Assembly: GCA_027919835.1 (NCBI GenBank)
Contig: JANVFP010000007.1
Coordinates: forward strand, 930,001-994,000
DNA: 64,000 bases
From: Lentinula raphanica
Taxonomy: Eukaryota; Basidiomycota; Agaricomycetes; Agaricales; Omphalotaceae
Direction of reading: 5' to 3'
Shown here: positions 44,775-58,319 of the stretch, one piece after another
Position numbering within the stretch: the stretch's first letter is position 1
Layout: the number at the start of each line of letters is the position of its first letter
Position numbers and translations under genes: made by a program
Notes under the pieces: model-generated
Database searches by the model: none
What the model was told of the DNA's origin: nothing
Seen by the model: only the letters and a program-made list of their open reading frames with translations

Positions 44775-45907
44775 CCGGAAATGGCTCCGGGGGGTGGGCA
44801 TGCCTGTCACCACCTGTCACATCTGACCTATATTTACTGTTTTGGGTAATTAATAATTATCCAGATATTAAATAAGCAGTACATTTGTAAAAAATCCTGA
44901 TAAACTATAAAAATTCAAAAAAACCCAAAAAAACCTAATTAGGTCAAATCGGGGTATGTAAACAAAATAGCCTTATATGGTAAAAAATGCTGTAGGATCT
45001 ATCTAGGTGCTAAAAATAGCCAAAAAAATCACTAAAAATGCTAAAAATATGTAGGGATGGTATATAGCCTATTGCAGATCCAGGCATCCGAAAATTACCA
45101 AAAAAGGAAATTTTTGATGATGATGTCATCTTGTAGCAAAAAATCTGAAAAAAATCCTAAAAATAGTCAAAAAATTCAGGGGTGCCTTGTTGGCCCTGAA
45201 AATGCAAAATAAAAAAAATACGCGACAAGTGTAAAAATTTTTGTTACTCCAAATCATACCAAATCCACTATATAGTCAGTATATATAATGTATATGCTAT
45301 ATTTAGCATCCTAGTACCCTCATTGGGCTAAAAATAGAACTTAATCTCATCTGGTAGCAAAAAATCTGAAAAAATCATAAAAAATACTCAAAAAATTTAG
45401 GGGTGCCTCATTGGCCCTGAAAATGCAAAATAAAAAAATTTACACAACACAATTGAAAAACAACATCATTCCAAATCTTATCAAATTTACTATATAGTTA
45501 GTATATATTATGTATATACTATTTATAGCATCCCTAGTACCCTCAATCACTTATATCACTCAAGAATCCTACCAAACTGACAACATTGAGTAAATGTAAT
45601 GTACATGGTATTTTTAGCACACCTAGTACCCTTAAAAACTCAGAACAATTTATATCACTCAATATGTTCAGTATACTTAGTTAGTGAAGGGCATGGGTTG
45701 GCCGGGTGGTGGCGGTTTCCGCGTCGGGATGCTCAATCGGGTCGGGTCGGTTCACATGTTCAGTGCCCGACACCCGACCAGGGTAACCGACTCTGAAGGG
45801 AGGCCCTCGTACGGCCTTGACATCTATTATGTACATAGCGATGCTTCGATGGACAGTTTACTCAATAAATAATTATATACAACAACTTTTTTCAACTCGT
45901 TCAAACT

Positions 45908-48900
45908 ATGAAGCGTAACCGTAAAAACAACACTGCTGCAAGTGATAAGTCTGCGAAGACACAAAGAAAAAGATCCAAAAGAGCTCATGTAGATGATAAT
46001 ACAAGTGGTGCGTAAATTTGATATGTAAAATCCATTGTTCTAACGCTCTTTAGACAATGGTGGACGAAGTGACCAGGGTGAAGGTGGACCCACTCCTGAA
46101 ACACTGAGCGATGGCGGAGGTGATGATGATGATGAGCCGGTGGATACCACTGAAACAAGGAAAACCAAGAAGGAGGAAGCTATTGCGAAGATCAGTAAGT
46201 AAAACAAGATGAACCAAAGCAATGTTGAGCTCACACCTGTTTAGAAAAGGATTTGGCGAGACGAAAAGCCGTTGTTTACGCGTTCTTCAATGCGGACCCG
46301 GAAATTGATTTCAAGAAGGACGGCGTTACGCCCGAATACCTGGTTTTTAGCTGTAGTCATTGTGGCACCAAAATCTGCCAGGGTTGTCAATCAGCGGACA
46401 AAGGATCCACTGGTTAGTCCATATATCTAATAACTACTAAAAACTCACCCTCAGTTTGTAAGGAAATCTGACGACCCATGCAAAGAAATGTTGGGGTGAA
46501 GAAGCATTCAATACAGCAAAAGATTCGACGCTAGAAAAGGCCCGAGCTGCAGTGAAAACATTCGGAAAGAAAGGTCAAACACGACTTACTGCAGCCCTGA
46601 CCACGACAAAAACGTGGGCGAAGCTTTTTTCAACGTCTCCGCCCAAGCAAGAAACCATACGCGTCATGACTGCACGCTGGGTCTCAGAAAATGCACGCCC
46701 GTTCCAGGTTGTCCAGGACCGGTGTTATCGTTGGCTTCAGAAGGAGGGGCGGCCACATCAGTATATTCCGAGTAGAGAGACTGTCGGGCGGGATGTGAAG
46801 AAACTCTATATGAGGTCGAAAGAAAAACTAGCAGAGGAGCTCCAGGTAAGTAGAGCACTTATATACGAGGTAAAGCGACACTCACGCTCGTTGATAGATG
46901 TGTGAGTATAAGGTTGCGCTGGCACTAGATTGCTGGACGTCTCCTAATCATCGAGCATGTATGAGTATCATCGTTTCTTGGGTACGGAAACAGAAAGATG
47001 AAATGGAAGAACTCACCAATATGTTGCTCGACTTCTTCGAACTTCCCTGCTCCCACTCTGGACTAAACATGGCCACAGCTATCGCAAAGACACTGCAAGA
47101 ATATGGTATTGAAGATAAGGTAAGTAGTCTATAATGTTTCGAGTACTCGAAGGTCAACGTACCTTTTCAGATCATTGCTATTACTTGTGATAATGCAAGC
47201 GCCAATACTGCGATGGTCGACGAGCTCGAGACTTTGATTCCTACATTCTTGGGGAGGAAAGCCCACATCCGTTGCTTCACTCATACTGTAAACTTGGCGG
47301 CGAAGGGGATACTTCGTCCATTTGAGCCGAATCGAGGAACAGCCAATGCGGAGAGTGATCATGCCAATGCTGATAGTCTAGGACTAGAGGAGCTGAATGC
47401 CGAGCTGAGGGACCTTGAAGAACACGGCAGCGAAGACAGAGACAATGAGGAGGGTTTTGTAGCGGTGTTGGAGGAGATGACAGCAGAGGAAAGGGAGAAC
47501 TGGGTCAGGGATGTAGAGCCTGTGAAAAGCATGCTGTACAAGGTATGTGGTTTACGTGAACGTGGTCTGTGCACATCCCCATTTGTGCTACTGGGCCAGG
47601 GTAGGGACTCCGAGTCCAACTCCGTTTTTTCCTTGTTTGCTGTTCCCCCCTTCATCTCTTTCCTTCCCATGCTCATATCCTTGTGACGACCTTGTCTTAG
47701 ACTCGCAAAATATCGTACAAGATAATCAACTCGCCAACAGGACTCTTGCCCAAGTGGAAGGAACACATTGCAAAGGCTGAGCTCCCAGATCGTATACTTC
47801 CGCGCGACGTCGCCACACGTTGGAACTCGACTCATGACATGCTCAACTCGTTCTTGCAGATGAAGACTGCCATCTCGGACTTCGTGGATCGCTCGTCCCA
47901 TTCTCTAACAGAATATGCTTTGACCAAAGAAGAATGGGAAGTGGCTGAAGGATTGTCAGCGGCTTTACTGGTGCGTATATCGAAAGAACATATCGCTATA
48001 TGACTACCTAACTATGCACCCGTAGCTGTAGAAACTTCGCGAAGTAGTCCGATAAGTCTCCACCACAGCTTCGCGAAGTAACAGGACTCGCTCTCGAAGC
48101 TCAACAAACCCTTCCGGGTAGGCCAGTAGGGCTCCGGGGGGTGCTCGGCTATTTAGTATATTTAATAATATTTAATAATTCTTTTATTATTTAATAGGTA
48201 TATTATAATAAATCTACTTTGCGAAGCTGTACTGCACTTCGCGAAGTGACTACGTTTACGGCAATCATGAAATCAGGTAAATTAGGGTTAGATCATTACG
48301 TCATTGATTTCCTTTTTGGGTTATGATATTTTTGAATAGAAAAAAGCATAGAATGATATTATTGATCTTGAGGTGCTAAAACATGACAGAGGAAACCAAA
48401 AATAGCTACAATGGGGTATTGGCTACCTCAGGCACATCAAAATTGCCTAAAAAGGAAATTGGTCCAAAAATAGAACTTGATCTCATCAGATAGCAAAAAA
48501 TCTGAAAAAATCATAAAAAATACTCAAAAAATTCAGGGTTGCCTCATTGGCCCTGAAAACGCAAAATAAAAAAAAATACACGACAAGTGTAAAAAATGTT
48601 ATCACTCCAAATCATACCAAATCTAGGTATATATGATGTACATGCTATTTTTATCACACCTAGTACCCTCAGACACTTAGAATGACTTATATTGTTCGAT
48701 ATATTCAGCACACTCAATGCTTGATAAACTTAACACACTTGTTAATGAAAAAACTCAGAACAGTAGTAATATATATTATACTCAATATGCTTAACACACT
48801 CAACAATGAAAAACCTCAAAACAGTGTTCATATGTGTTATACTTAAAACACTTAACAATGAAAAGTCTCGGAACAATACTAATGTATATCATACTCAACA

Positions 48901-51900
48901 TATTTAACACACTCAACAATGAAAACCCTTGAAACAGTGTTCATGTGTGTTATACTTAAAACTCATAATACACTTAACAATGAAAAGTCTCGGAACAATA
49001 CTAATGTATATCATACTCAACACACTTAACACACTCAACAATGAAAACCCTCAAAAAAGTGTTCATGTGTGTTATACTTAAAACACATAGTACACTTAAC
49101 AATGAAAAGTCTCGGAACAATGCTAATGTATATCATACTCAACACACTTTACAATGAAAAAACTTGGAACAGTGCTCATGTGTGTTATACTTAATACACT
49201 TCATCAATCAATATAACACACTTAACAATAAAAATCGGAGTAGTGTAATCACTCATAACATGTATCACACTGAACACACTTCATCAGTAAGAATAACATA
49301 CCTTTAATAGGACATTGTTATACTATAACACACATATTACAACGAGTTTTGGGCGCTTATGGGCGCTTATTTGATGTTTTTGAGTCGAAATTCATTTATA
49401 CCTCACTCAATTATTTTTGTGAGGACTTTTTGTTCAGTCAGGATGTTGTATACATCATACTCCCCTAGATACAATTCGGAGAACTCAAAATTACAGCCTG
49501 TAGGGATGGCTATATCATGATCTTTTATGATTTAACAGTGTTTTAGGTAAATGACAATTCATATGTTCATGTATTGCATAGATACCAAAGCTGTCTCATG
49601 GGGAGAGCACTCCTACAGTGTACTAGCAGTGTATGAACATGATCCAGATACTCACCATGACCATTGGACTCTGTAATATACATCTACATATTTCATGTAT
49701 ATTGGTGATATGTATACTTGCATGTAACTACAGATGTCATACTCAATGACTCCCATTGTAAGTCTCTTAGCTTTATGACACAGAGTAAGCATAGAATAGG
49801 TTGTAGGATGTCTCCTTTCATTGCCCAGAAGGAGTTTGACTTCATAACATGGATGTATGCACTGTGATTTACACAAAACAGTGTAAAATCATAAAAGATC
49901 ATCATATATCCAGCTCTATAGGCTGAATTTTTTGGTTCTCCAAATTGTATCTAGGAAGGTATGATATAAACAACATTCTGACACAATATAAAGGACACAT
50001 GAAAATTATTGAGTGTGTTATTAATGATTTTCGACTCAAGAACACCAAATAAGCGCCCATAAGCGCCCAAAACTCATTGTTATATGTGTGTTATAGTATA
50101 ACAATGTCCCATTATAGGTCTGTTATACTTACTGATGAAGTGTGTTCAGTGTGATAAGTATAATGAGTGATTAAACTACTCCAAGTTTCTGATTGTGAAG
50201 TGTGTTATATTGATTGATGAAGTGTATTAAGTATAATACACATGAGCACTGTTCCGAGTTTTTTCATTGTGAAGTGTGTTGAGTATGATATACATTAGTA
50301 TTGTTCCGAGACTTTTCATTGTTAAGTGTATTATGTGTTCTAAGTATAACACACATGAACACTGTTTTGAGGTTTTTCATTGTTGAGTGTGTTAAGTGTA
50401 TTGTCAGTATTGAGTATAAGATACATTACTACTGTTCTGAGTTTTTTTCATTGTCAAGTGTGTTAAGTTTAATAAATTGAATGATATAAGCCATTCTAAG
50501 TGTCTGAGGGTACTAGGTGTGATAAAAATAGCATGTACATCATATATACCTAGATTTAGTATGATTTGGAGTGATGACATTTTTTACACTTGTCGCGTAT
50601 TTTTTTTTATTTTGCATTTTCAGGGCCAACGGGGCAACCCTGAATTTTTTGAGTATTTTTTATGATTTTTTCGGATTTTTTGCTATCTGATGCGATCAAG
50701 TTCTATTTTTGGACCAATTTCCTTTTTAGGCAATTTTGATGTGCCTGAGGTAGCCAATACCCCATTGTAGCTATTTTTGGTTTCCTCTGTCATATTTTAG
50801 CACCTCAAGATCAATAATATCATTCTATGCTTTTTTCTATTCAAAAATATCATAACCCAAAAAGGAAATCAATGACATAATGATCTAACCCTAATTTACC
50901 TGATTTCATGATTGCCGTAAACGTAGTCACTTCGCGAAGTGCAGTACAGCTTCGCAAAGTAGATTTATTATAATATACCTATTAAATAATAAAAGAATTA
51001 TTAAATATTATTAAATATACTAAATAGCCGAGCACCCCCCGGAGCCCTACTGGCCTACCCGGAAGGGTTTGTTGAGCTTCGAGAGCGAGTCCTGTTACTT
51101 CGCGAAGCTGTGGTGGAGACTTATCGGACTACTTCGCGGAGTTTTTACAGCTTCAGCTGAACTATGCATTGTAGATATTGAAAGAAGCAACCTTGTTTTT
51201 CTCGCAAGACGGTACCAACATTTCGGCAGTCATCCCTGCCATGGACGCCATCGACGAGGTGTTTGCCACAGGTATAATCAATGACAAAGATCTCTCGGAA
51301 CCCATACGACATGCCCTTGCTATTGGCAAAAAAACGTTGAATAAATATTATTCCCTGACTGACGATTCCGAGCTCTATCGCATAGCCATGGGTACACCGT
51401 ATTTCTCTTATTATTTACACTCATTGATCATTGTCTTTCTCCAGTTCTCCATCCATCCTACAAGCTCGACTACTTCCGAAAAGCTGGCTGGATTCAAGAA
51501 TGGATTGACGCAGCCTCGTTCATTACATGCGAAGCTTGGGAGCGGGAATACAAACCATCGAATGGGTCGTCCTCGGTCCCATCTACGGTATGTGCTTGCT
51601 CATGTTTAACGAGTGTGTACTGAGAATTTTTCTAGCCTGCGGCCGGCCTTTCACACCACAGTTCATTCATGTCTCTTATCAACAAGCACAAGCAGATGGA
51701 TCCTACCGTTGGGGATCAGGACGAACTTGCACGCTACCTTGCCGACAGCTGTGTGTTCACTGAGAACCCTCTCCAGTGGTGGCTGGGTAACCGAAGACTA
51801 TATCCGAACCTCGCAAAGTTAGCAATATCTGTACACTCAATTCCAGGTATGTCTTTTATTTCCTATTTTCTCCAGTCCTATACTAATTTAGATATTCTAG

Positions 51901-52118
51901 CAACTTCTGTCGCCGTTGAACGGACATTCTCCAGAGGCCGAATCCTCATTTCTCACCTCCGCAATAGGCTTCGCCCACAAACGATCCGAGCACTTATGTG
52001 CTTCGGCGATTGGTCCAGGACGGATTTTATTTCAAACGAGGAACTACTGGAGTATCTGGTGTTGGACAAGGTTGACAATGAGGGACAGCCAGGGTTTTTT
52101 GATGATGATTCCGTGTAG
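45908..52118 (+). CDS. hAT transposase with BED finger, 11 exons, 814 aa, reading frame intact
   Basis: Exons 45908-46007, 46054-46194, 46245-46412, 46463-46845, 46898-47119, 47171-47542, 47701-47970, 51175-51391, 51445-51587, 51636-51846 and 51901-52118 join to 814 codons plus TAG with no internal stop. Introns are GT..AG; intron 3 uses an aag acceptor. The BED-type finger has C117, C120 (FSCSHCGTK), H142 and C146 (THAKKCWG). RNase H-fold acidic residues: D275 (LALDCWTSPN), D345 (AITCDNASAN) and E749 (SVAVERTFSRGR). Family signatures ATRWNSTHDML, VLHPSYKLDYF and LQWWLGN lead into the C-terminal dimerisation part. Intron 7 (47971-51174) is 3.2 kb because P2 inserted there. It should cut and paste its own element and the MITE family if spliced correctly. 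Confidence 0.88.
48017..51159. mobile_element. P2 copy a: 3.1-kb palindromic element inside a hAT intron, TSD AACTATG(C)
   Basis: Begins CACCCGTAGCTG and ends CAGCTTCAGCTG. AACTATG (8 bp with the next C) is duplicated at 48010 and 51160. The arms are inverted copies of about 1.3-1.5 kb. Subterminal text has several ttcgcgaa palindromes and ggctccggggggtg. Inside each arm is a tandem run of about 120-bp units with caacaatgaaaa (48.7-49.2 kb, and inverted at 50.2-50.45 kb). The core gggcgcttatgggcgcttatt is shared with P1. No domain-bearing gene. Confidence 0.88.
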
Positions 52119-54453
52119 CATTACTATACATACATTCTATATCATGTATATACATGTCTTGTACCAAATCTAACGGTCGCAACCCGATTTCTTGGTGTCG
52201 GGTATGCTCACAATGGCCGGGTTTATCGGGTAAAAGGTTTAGCCGTACCCGTATATTCGGGTGCGGGTAAGTTGACGGTTCCGGGTCGGGCTTGGACATC
52301 TGACACCCGAACCGACCCGAGCCCTTCACTATACTTAGTACTCATCACATTTAACACACTAAAACTCGGAACAGTACTTATATGTATCATACTTAACACA
52401 GTTGGCAATGAAAATACTCAAAACAGTGTTATCAGTCACTATACTTAACACACTTAACAGTCAAAAAGTCGGAATAATGTTACTTGATATACATAACACA
52501 CTCATTGTTATACTACAACACACTTATAACAACGAGTTTTGGGCGCTTATGGGTGCTTATTTGGTATTTTTGAGTCGAAATTCTTTCATAGCACACTCAA
52601 TAATTTTTGTGTGGGGTTTATACTGTGTAAGGATGTTGTTTATATCATACTACACTTGATACAATTTGGAGAACTCAAGATTACAGCCTGTGGGGCTGGC
52701 TATATTGTGATCTTTTGTGATATAACAGTGTTTTATGTAAATGTCAATGCATACACCCATGTTATGAAGTCAAACTGCGACTGGGTCATGGAAAGAGTCA
52801 TCCTACAACCTATTCCATGCTAACTCTATGTGATACAGCCAAGAGATCTGTAATGGGGGTCATCGAATATGACATCTATTGTTACATGTAGGTGTAGACA
52901 TCTATAGTGTACATGAAACATGTACATATATATCACAGAGTCCAATAGTCATAGTGAGTATCTGAACCATGTCCAGACACTTCTAGTAGACTGTAGGAGT
53001 CATTCCTTCATGAACCACTATCAGTATACTTGCATTACATGGACATATGCATTGACATTTACATAAAACACTATTATATTACAAAAGATCACAATATAGC
53101 CAGCCCCACAGGCTGTAATCTTGAGTTCTCCAAATTGTATCAAGTGTAGTATGATATAAACAACATCCTTACACAGTATAAACCCCACACAAAAATTATT
53201 GAGTGTGCTATGAAAGAATTTCAACTCAAAAATACCAAATAAGCACCCATAAGCGCCCAAAACTCGTTGTTATAAGTGTGTTGTAGTATAACAATGAGTG
53301 TGTTATGTATATCAAGTAACATTATTCCGACTTTTTGACTGTTAAGTGTGTTAAGTATAGTGACTGATAACACTGTTTTGAGTATTTTCATTGCCAACTG
53401 TGTTAAGTATGATACATATAAGTACTGTTCCGAGTTTTAGTGTGTTAAATGTGATGAGTACTAAGTATACTGAACATATTGAGTGATATAAATTGTTCTG
53501 AGTTTTTAAGGGTACTAGGTGTGCTAAAAATACCATGTACATTACATTTACTCAATGTTGTCAGTTTGGTAGGATTCTTGAGTGATATAAGTGATTGAGG
53601 GTACTAGGGATGCTATAAATAGTATATACATAATATATACTAACTATATAGTAAATTTGATAAGATTTGGAATGATGTTGTTTTTCAATTGTGTTGTGTA
53701 AATTTTTTTATTTTGCATTTTCAGGGCCAATGAGGCACCCCTAAATTTTTTGAGTATTTTTTATGATTTTTTCAGATTTTTTGCTACCAGATGAGATTAA
53801 GTTCTATTTTTAGCCCAATGAGGGTACTAGGATGCTAAATATAGCATATACATTATATATACTGACTATATAGTGGATTTGGTATGATTTGGAGTAACAA
53901 AAATTTTTACACTTGTCGCGTATTTTTTTTTATTTTGCATTTTCAGGGCCAACAAGGCACCCCTGAATTTTTTGACTATTTTTAGGATTTTTTTCAGATT
54001 TTTTGCTACAAGATGACATCATCATCAAAAATTTCCTTTTTTGGTAATTTTTGGATGCCTGGATCTGCAATAGGCTATATACCATCCCTACATATTTTTA
54101 GCATTTTTAGTGATTTTTTTGGCTATTTTTAGCACCTAGATAGATCCTACAGCATTTTTTACCATATAAGGCTATTTTGTTTACATACCCCGATTTGACC
54201 TAATTAGGTTTTTTTGGGTTTTTTTGAATTTTTATAGTTTATCAGGATTTTTTACAAATGTACTGCTTATTTAATATCTGGATAATTATTAATTACCCAA
54301 AACAGTAAATATAGGTCAGATGTGACAGGTGGTGACAGGCATGCCCACCCCCCGGAGCCATTTCCGGAGCCCCCTCTGTGTCGTCACAACTATTTTCAAA
54401 AGCTCCTGGATAACTCATCAGGTCTTTTTACAAAAGCTTTACAGTATCCTGTG

Positions 54454-56500
54454 AAGGTAATGCCGCCAAGCTTTAAAAGCTTCGAAGATAGCTAGCAATT
54501 CCTTGTCATGAGTGTCATAGTTCAATTTGGCAGAGTGGAAAGTGCGAGAAAGGAAGGCCACCGGATGAATTTCTCCATCGGCGCCGACGATGGATAGAAT
54601 AGCTGCTAGAACATAATCCGACACATCTGTTTCGACAATAAGAGGTTTATCAGGTTCCCAATGAGAAAGAATAGGGGCGTGAGTGAAAGCGTGCTTAAGC
54701 GTATCAAAGGAATCTTGACATTCCAAAGTCCAGACCCATGGAGTATCTTTCCGAGTGAGTCGGTTCATCGGAACGACGATATCACTGTAATTGTGAATAA
54801 AACGACGATAGAAATTTGCAAAACCTAGGAAGGACTGGATGTCCTTAACCTTCCTTGGCGTCGGCCAATCGATAATAGCCTTGATTTTGTCCTCAGCCAT
54901 GGAAAGTCCGTCAGGGGAGAGAATATACCCAAGATATTCAACCGTATCAATTCCGAATTCACATTTCGCCGGATTGCAGAAAAGTTTATGTTTGCGAAGA
55001 CATCGAAGAACCTCTTTGACATGCTCCTCATGCGCTGTCGGATCGTCGGAATAGATGAGGATACTGTCAAGATAGACTATAACACAGACATCGAGTAAGT
55101 CAGCAAAGATATCATTGACGAAACGTTGAAACGCAGCAGGAGCATTGGTAAGACCAAACGGCATGACCAGCCATTCAAAAGAACCATATCGGGTTCGGAA
55201 TGTGGTCTTCCATTCATCTCCGTCGGCGATCCAAACAAGATGATAAGCATGAGCGAGATCCAACTTCGTATAGATTTTTGCTTTCTTCGGGGCATCAAGC
55301 AAATCGGAAATGAGTGGGAGAGGATACCGATCTTTTTTGGTGATGCGGTTTAGTCCTCGGAAGTCGACGCAGAGTTGGAGAGAGCCATCCTTCTTCGGAA
55401 CGAAGAGAACAGGAGCTCCATGAGGAGAAGACGAAGGCCGAATAGCTCCGCTAACCAACTGTTTGTCGATGAATTCTCGTAGAGCTTCCAGCTCACGAGG
55501 GGAAAGAGGGTAAATTCTTCCGATCGGAGGTTCCGCACCTTCCTCCAGATCAATCTTCAGGTCGTAGGACCTATGTTCTGGGAGCACTTCTGACTCGACT
55601 TCGTCGAAGACATCAGCGAAATCCCGATAAGCTTCAGGAATAGGAGGAGATTTAGAGTCCGACTTCGCCGTCGGCGGTGCTGGTTGAGATGCTCTAGCCG
55701 CCACTTCGGAGTGTACAGCGTAGAGTAGAAGGGGTTCCATACCAGACATCTTGCAGGCATGATGAAAAACCGTAGCACCGACCAAGGCTATATCGACTCC
55801 AGAGTATTCCAGTTTTGAAGCCATCTGAACAACGGAGGGATAAGTATACAATGGTTCGAAAGGAAATTTGTCCAAAAGAGGACGAGGTTTCAAATGAGAA
55901 TGAGAGGTGAAGGCAGATCGACCAGCTCTTGTAGGAAGAGGATCATCTGGAGGTGACTGAGGGTATCGAGTCGGATCAAGATTCTCTGAGTCCTCCGATC
56001 CGTCGGAGGGTATCTCAGAAGAAGACGTCTGTGATAAAACTTGATCAGTGGTTCGGATTGTAATTGTTTTCGCTACCCAGTCAATCGACGGATTGCAGTG
56101 GGAGAGAAAACTATATCCTAAAACTGCTTTACAAGAAGAATCCAAAGGTGTGACATAAAAGTCCAGAGGTAGTTGCTCGTTTGAAGGGAAAACTACCGAT
56201 AACGAAACACATTCCGAGATCAGAGTCGGAGAAAGTGAACCATCAAATAATCGGAGATTGATCGGAGTAAGGATAGGTTTTGTCGGAATTCTTTTTTGGC
56301 GAACAAATGAAGTATCAATAAAACAATCAGTAGAACCGGAATCAAGTAAAGAATCAAAAGAGATGGAAATGTAATCAGAAGTAATAGTAGAAATTTTAGC
56401 AGACAGAGGTATGATGAAAGATTTCTCGAGATTAGAAAGAGCGGACGCGTTGAGAGTTAGCACCTCTGGTAGAGCACGAACCAGGTCAACGCAACTCCTG
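54454..56500 (-). pseudogene. Gypsy-1 pol, 5' half: protease, reverse transcriptase, RNase H start
   Basis: Frame open from about 56463 to 54454, without a clear ATG, so it is probably reached by frameshift or reinitiation after gag. Retropepsin is LLDSGSTDCFIDTSF (about 56300-56345). Reverse transcriptase has DFRGLNRITKKDRYPLP, then KLDLAHAYH, MPFGLTNAPAAFQRF, and the active-site box reads VYLDSILIYS near 55065, with S where family members have the second catalytic D. The thumb and connection SFLGFANFYRRFI is present. RNase H has VETDVSDYVLAAIL and DKELLAIFEAFKAWRHYL, cut by P1. The YLDS change alone would abolish polymerase activity. Confidence 0.83.
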
Positions 56501-56528
56501 CTTCGTGCGGAGGGACAGGAGTTGCGGA

Positions 56529-58268
56529 CTATTTTTCCGGTTCCTCCGACGGAGGGTCCGGAATCTCTTCTTCTTCAGCTACATCCTCGAGAACGCCAGC
56601 TCTGCCTTTAGCAGCATTTTCTTTAGACTTCTTCCGGGGACAGTCCTTAAGGACATGACCACCTTGTCCGCAGAAAAGACAGAGATTAAACTTCTTACGA
56701 CGTTCCCGTTCCGCAGGAGTAAGCTTTCCGTCAGAGCCGAGGTTGTCTGCGATCGATTTCTTCGGAAACTTGTTGCCAGAGTTGCCTTTATTGTTGTTGG
56801 AATTACCGAACTTCTTTTGATTGTTAAAGTTCGAACCAGAGGACGAAGAGGACTGATTAGCACCAGAGTTCTGAGAGGAGTTAAACGGTACCGGTTTCTT
56901 GCCATCCTTCTTTCCTTTCTTTGGGTCCGAAGGCTCCGAAAACCGATGACTTTCCCGCTTCTTCTCTTCTTCTCTGCGCCAGTAACGGTTATCCAACCGT
57001 AACACTTCTCTCCAATATTCGGAGAGAGTCCGAGGTTCTGGCATACGAGCAATTTCGTCCTTGAGTCGGGGTGCTAGTCCTTTCTGATACGCCCATCGGA
57101 GAGCGTTCACATCCCAACCGGAGGCAGCAGCCAGAGTGTTAAACTTGATATTGTATGCTCCGACCTTATCGTCGTTGCGCATCCGAAGGGTTCCAAGTTT
57201 ATCTTCGGACTCACCCTGCACATCGTACAAACCAAAGTTTTCCTGCAGCTCCTGGACTAAAGCAGCGTATGACGTGGTCCAAGCAGGTAGAGCTTCGACA
57301 TTCGGATCCAAGATGTCCGGTTCAAACCATTCACGAGCGGCGCCGGTCAAGTATGACAAGGCGTAATTGATTTTCTGCTGATCAGTGAAATAGTTCGGAC
57401 GATCAATGAATACCAAAGACAAAGATACCAGGAAAGATTTGAGTTTTCGGGGGTTAGAACCATCAAATGGTTCAGGATCTTTGACCTTCGTCTTTCCAGA
57501 GTCTGATTCCGACTCCTTCGGACGTAAGGCCGATGTGAAATCCGCAAGAGTGTCATTGAAGGACATCAAGGCATTAAGAGCCAAGTTATCTGACGAACGA
57601 GAAGAGCTCGAAGAGCGACTTCGAACCGACGGAGGTGGATTAGGAGGTGGGTCAGGAGGATCTCAATCGTCGCCAGAGTGTCCGGGAGGACCCTCAGGAG
57701 GACCATCATCTGGTGGACCTTCAGGAGGATCACGTCTCGGGCCATCGGGAGGTCCTTCATCATCCGGTTCATCACCAGGAAAACCTGGCGGAAAGCCCGG
57801 CAGATCCGACGGAGGATCACGTCGAGGTTCCGGATCTCTGGAATGATGACTACCTTGCGAATGTCCGGGTAGAGAAGGAACTTGGGTAGGTCTAGCAGCT
57901 GCACGAGACGGAGTAGGAGATGGTTGTAGCGGAGGAACAGGTTCACCTTCAATAACTCGTTTAGCTTTCGGAGTTAATACACGAACGTGTTCACCACTAG
58001 GCAGAATAGCAGTCTGATAGACATACTCTGTAGATTCCGAAACACCGCGAACGTTTTCAGTATTAACCGTCGGAAGAGGAACAGGAGCGGGACCGAACGC
58101 AGAAATGCGCGGTCTCCGGTTACCAACTGCAGAGATAGATTCGTTGAAAGCCGTCAAAGCCTGAGCATTTGCGACAAAAGGATTTTCTTCATCCCGAGTG
58201 GGAGAAGGGGTACGAGGACGACGAGCAGCACGAGTTTGAGCCCGTAGTGTTCGTTGAGTGCGATCCAT
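56529..58268 (-). pseudogene. Gypsy-1 Gag with one nonsense codon
   Basis: ATG at 58266-58268. A single frame of 580 codons to TAG at 56529-56531, broken only by TGA at 57663-57665 where CGA is expected. The N-terminal third is proline-rich (GPPDGPRRDPPEGPPDDG). The capsid region has DPEPFDGSNPRKLKSFLVSL, then LTGAAREWFEPDI and WREVLRLDNRYWRR. One CCHC knuckle, CLFCGQGGHVLKDC, sits near the C-terminus and would bind RNA. The frame then hands over to pol in another frame. Confidence 0.85.
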
Positions 58269-58319
58269 ATGGAATAGAGATGAATCAGTGCAACGTTGAT
58301 GAGATAAGTTTTAATATAC

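Larger units (their letters stand above)
45682..52331 (+). mobile_element. Autonomous hAT transposon with nested P2, TSD TACTTAGT
   Basis: Tips TAGTGAAGGGC and GCCCTTCACTA are perfect 11-bp inverted repeats. TACTTAGT is duplicated at 45674-45681 and 52332-52339, while the matching site in P1 copy a (27.39 kb) is single. Subterminal regions are rich in cgggtcggg and cccgaccc units. One spliced transposase gene lies inside. Without P2 (48017-51159) the element is about 3.5 kb. Confidence 0.93.
43913..54453. mobile_element. P1 copy b: palindromic element with nested insertions, TSD AAGGTAA
   Basis: In the opposite orientation to copy a: begins CAGCTGATACTG and ends CAGTATCCTGTG, with AAGGTAA on both sides (43906-43912, 54454-54460). 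Subtracting the hAT (6650 plus 8 bp) and the hAT MITE (768 plus 8 bp) leaves 3107 bp, against 3109 for copy a. Arms are near-identical inverted copies of each other and of copy a. It splits the RNase H domain of Gypsy-1 pol. Confidence 0.88.

Noticed and set aside
47971..51174. hAT transposase as a pseudogene disrupted by P2
   Set aside because: P2 is wholly inside intron 7, and both splice sites and all coding frames are kept.
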